Under the pieces are notes generated by a model. It was not told where the DNA came from. It saw only the letters and a list, made by a program, of their open reading frames with translations, and did not search any database. DNA of 5,907 bases from Pirellulales bacterium (lineage in GTDB: Bacteria; Planctomycetota; Planctomycetia; Pirellulales; JALHLM01): positions 1 to 5,907 of the forward strand of contig JALHLM010000400.1 of the NCBI GenBank assembly GCA_022844585.1, in the 5' to 3' direction. A program made the position numbers and the translations under genes. Below are positions 5,534-5,907 of this stretch, piece by piece; position 1 is the stretch's first letter, and each line of letters opens with the position of its first letter.

Positions 5534-5537
5534 CTAG
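5534..5537. repeat. Right target-site copy (CTAG) of the IS
   Basis: CTAG directly follows the right inverted repeat and duplicates 4138-4141. On the minus strand it contains the TAG stop codon of the amidohydrolase gene, so the target was the last codon boundary of that gene. Confidence 0.7.
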
Positions 5538-5907
5538 AGCCGATAGTATTTTTCCGCATTCGCGCTGAAGAGTTTCTTCTGCTCTTCGGCCGGGCGATTC
5601 GCGACGATGGTCCGCAGAGCAGTTGTCCATTCTTTGAGCGGAGCGCCGAGCAGGCAGACGGGCCAGTCGCTGCCGAAGATGACGCGGTCGGGGCCAAAGC
5701 TATCGAGGCAGTGGTTGATGATCGGGGCGAGGTCGTCGGTCGACCATTCCTTCGTCACGCGAGCGATGATGCCGCTGATCTTGCAGAGCGTGTTCTTTCG
5801 CTTCGCGACATCCTCGATCGATTTCTTCCAGGCATCGACTTCATGATCGGGCTTCTGGTCGCCGCGCCGAGCTGCGGTGAGCCAGGCTTTGGGGTCGGCG
5901 TTGCCAC
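5534..5907 (-). CDS. COG3618-type TIM-barrel amidohydrolase, C-terminal part (5' end outside window)
   Basis: The last 123 residues are visible; the gene enters from the right edge. The fragment begins GNADPKAW, then has the strand NTLCKISGII (38-47), DLAPIINHCLDSFGPDRVIF (58-77) and the motif FGSDWPV (77-83), whose D80 is the conserved aspartate near the end of the barrel that binds metal or activates water in amidohydrolases. It ends with LFSANAEKYYRL, a typical C-terminus. This pattern fits the COG3618 group (predicted lactonases and 2-pyrone-4,6-dicarboxylate hydrolase relatives); the substrate cannot be told. A GTG at 5758 is internal and not the start. An IS is inserted right at the stop codon, but the duplicated CTAG keeps the TAG in place, so the protein appears unchanged. 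Confidence 0.88.
   Translation of the reverse strand, partial: GNADPKAWLTAARRGDQKPDHEVDAWKKSIEDVAKRKNTLCKISGIIARVTKEWSTDDLAPIINHCLDSFGPDRVIFGSDWPVCLLGAPLKEWTTALRTIVANRPAEEQKKLFSANAEKYYRL

Overview
The window looks like ordinary chromosome from a planctomycete, most likely a Pirellula-type member of the Planctomycetes. The strongest clues are a DUF1549-type membrane protein encoded directly downstream of an ECF sigma factor, the near absence of Shine-Dalgarno sequences before host genes, and the fairly GC-rich coding sequence. The genus cannot be fixed from the sequence alone.

Left part (1-1633, minus strand): an ECF sigma factor gene (1112-1633) is followed after 127 bases by a gene that runs off the left edge (1-985). 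Its product has a cytoplasmic N-terminal region, one membrane helix, a Pro/Asn-rich linker and the start of a DUF1549 domain. The pair reads as a sigma / membrane-bound anti-sigma-like signalling module.

Middle part (1634-3467): a gene-free stretch leads to a tRNA-Val(UAC) at 1907-1980 with a plausible sigma70 promoter. An OmpR/PhoB-type response regulator (2122-2871) follows, and its stop codon overlaps the start codon of an isochorismatase-family cysteine hydrolase (2871-3467). No histidine kinase gene is visible.

Right part (3468-5907): a small GNAT acetyltransferase gene (3647-4039) lies between two copies of a 75-76 bp palindromic element (3495-3570 and 4036-4110). Each copy is made of two inverted REP-like hairpins with GTAG at the outer ends, which is the REPIN architecture. 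A complete 1392-bp IS5-like insertion sequence (4142-5533) has 16-bp perfect terminal inverted repeats, a CTAG on each side and an apparently intact 381-aa DDE transposase. It sits exactly in the CTAG that contains the stop codon of a COG3618-type amidohydrolase gene (5534-5907, minus strand, running off the right edge), and the duplicated target keeps that stop codon. Before insertion, the acetyltransferase and amidohydrolase genes were convergent, separated by about 98 bases mostly filled by the second palindromic element.

I see no clearly new multi-gene system. The most informative signals are the REPIN-like elements, the precise placement of both mobile sequences at stop codons, and the sigma/DUF1549 module.
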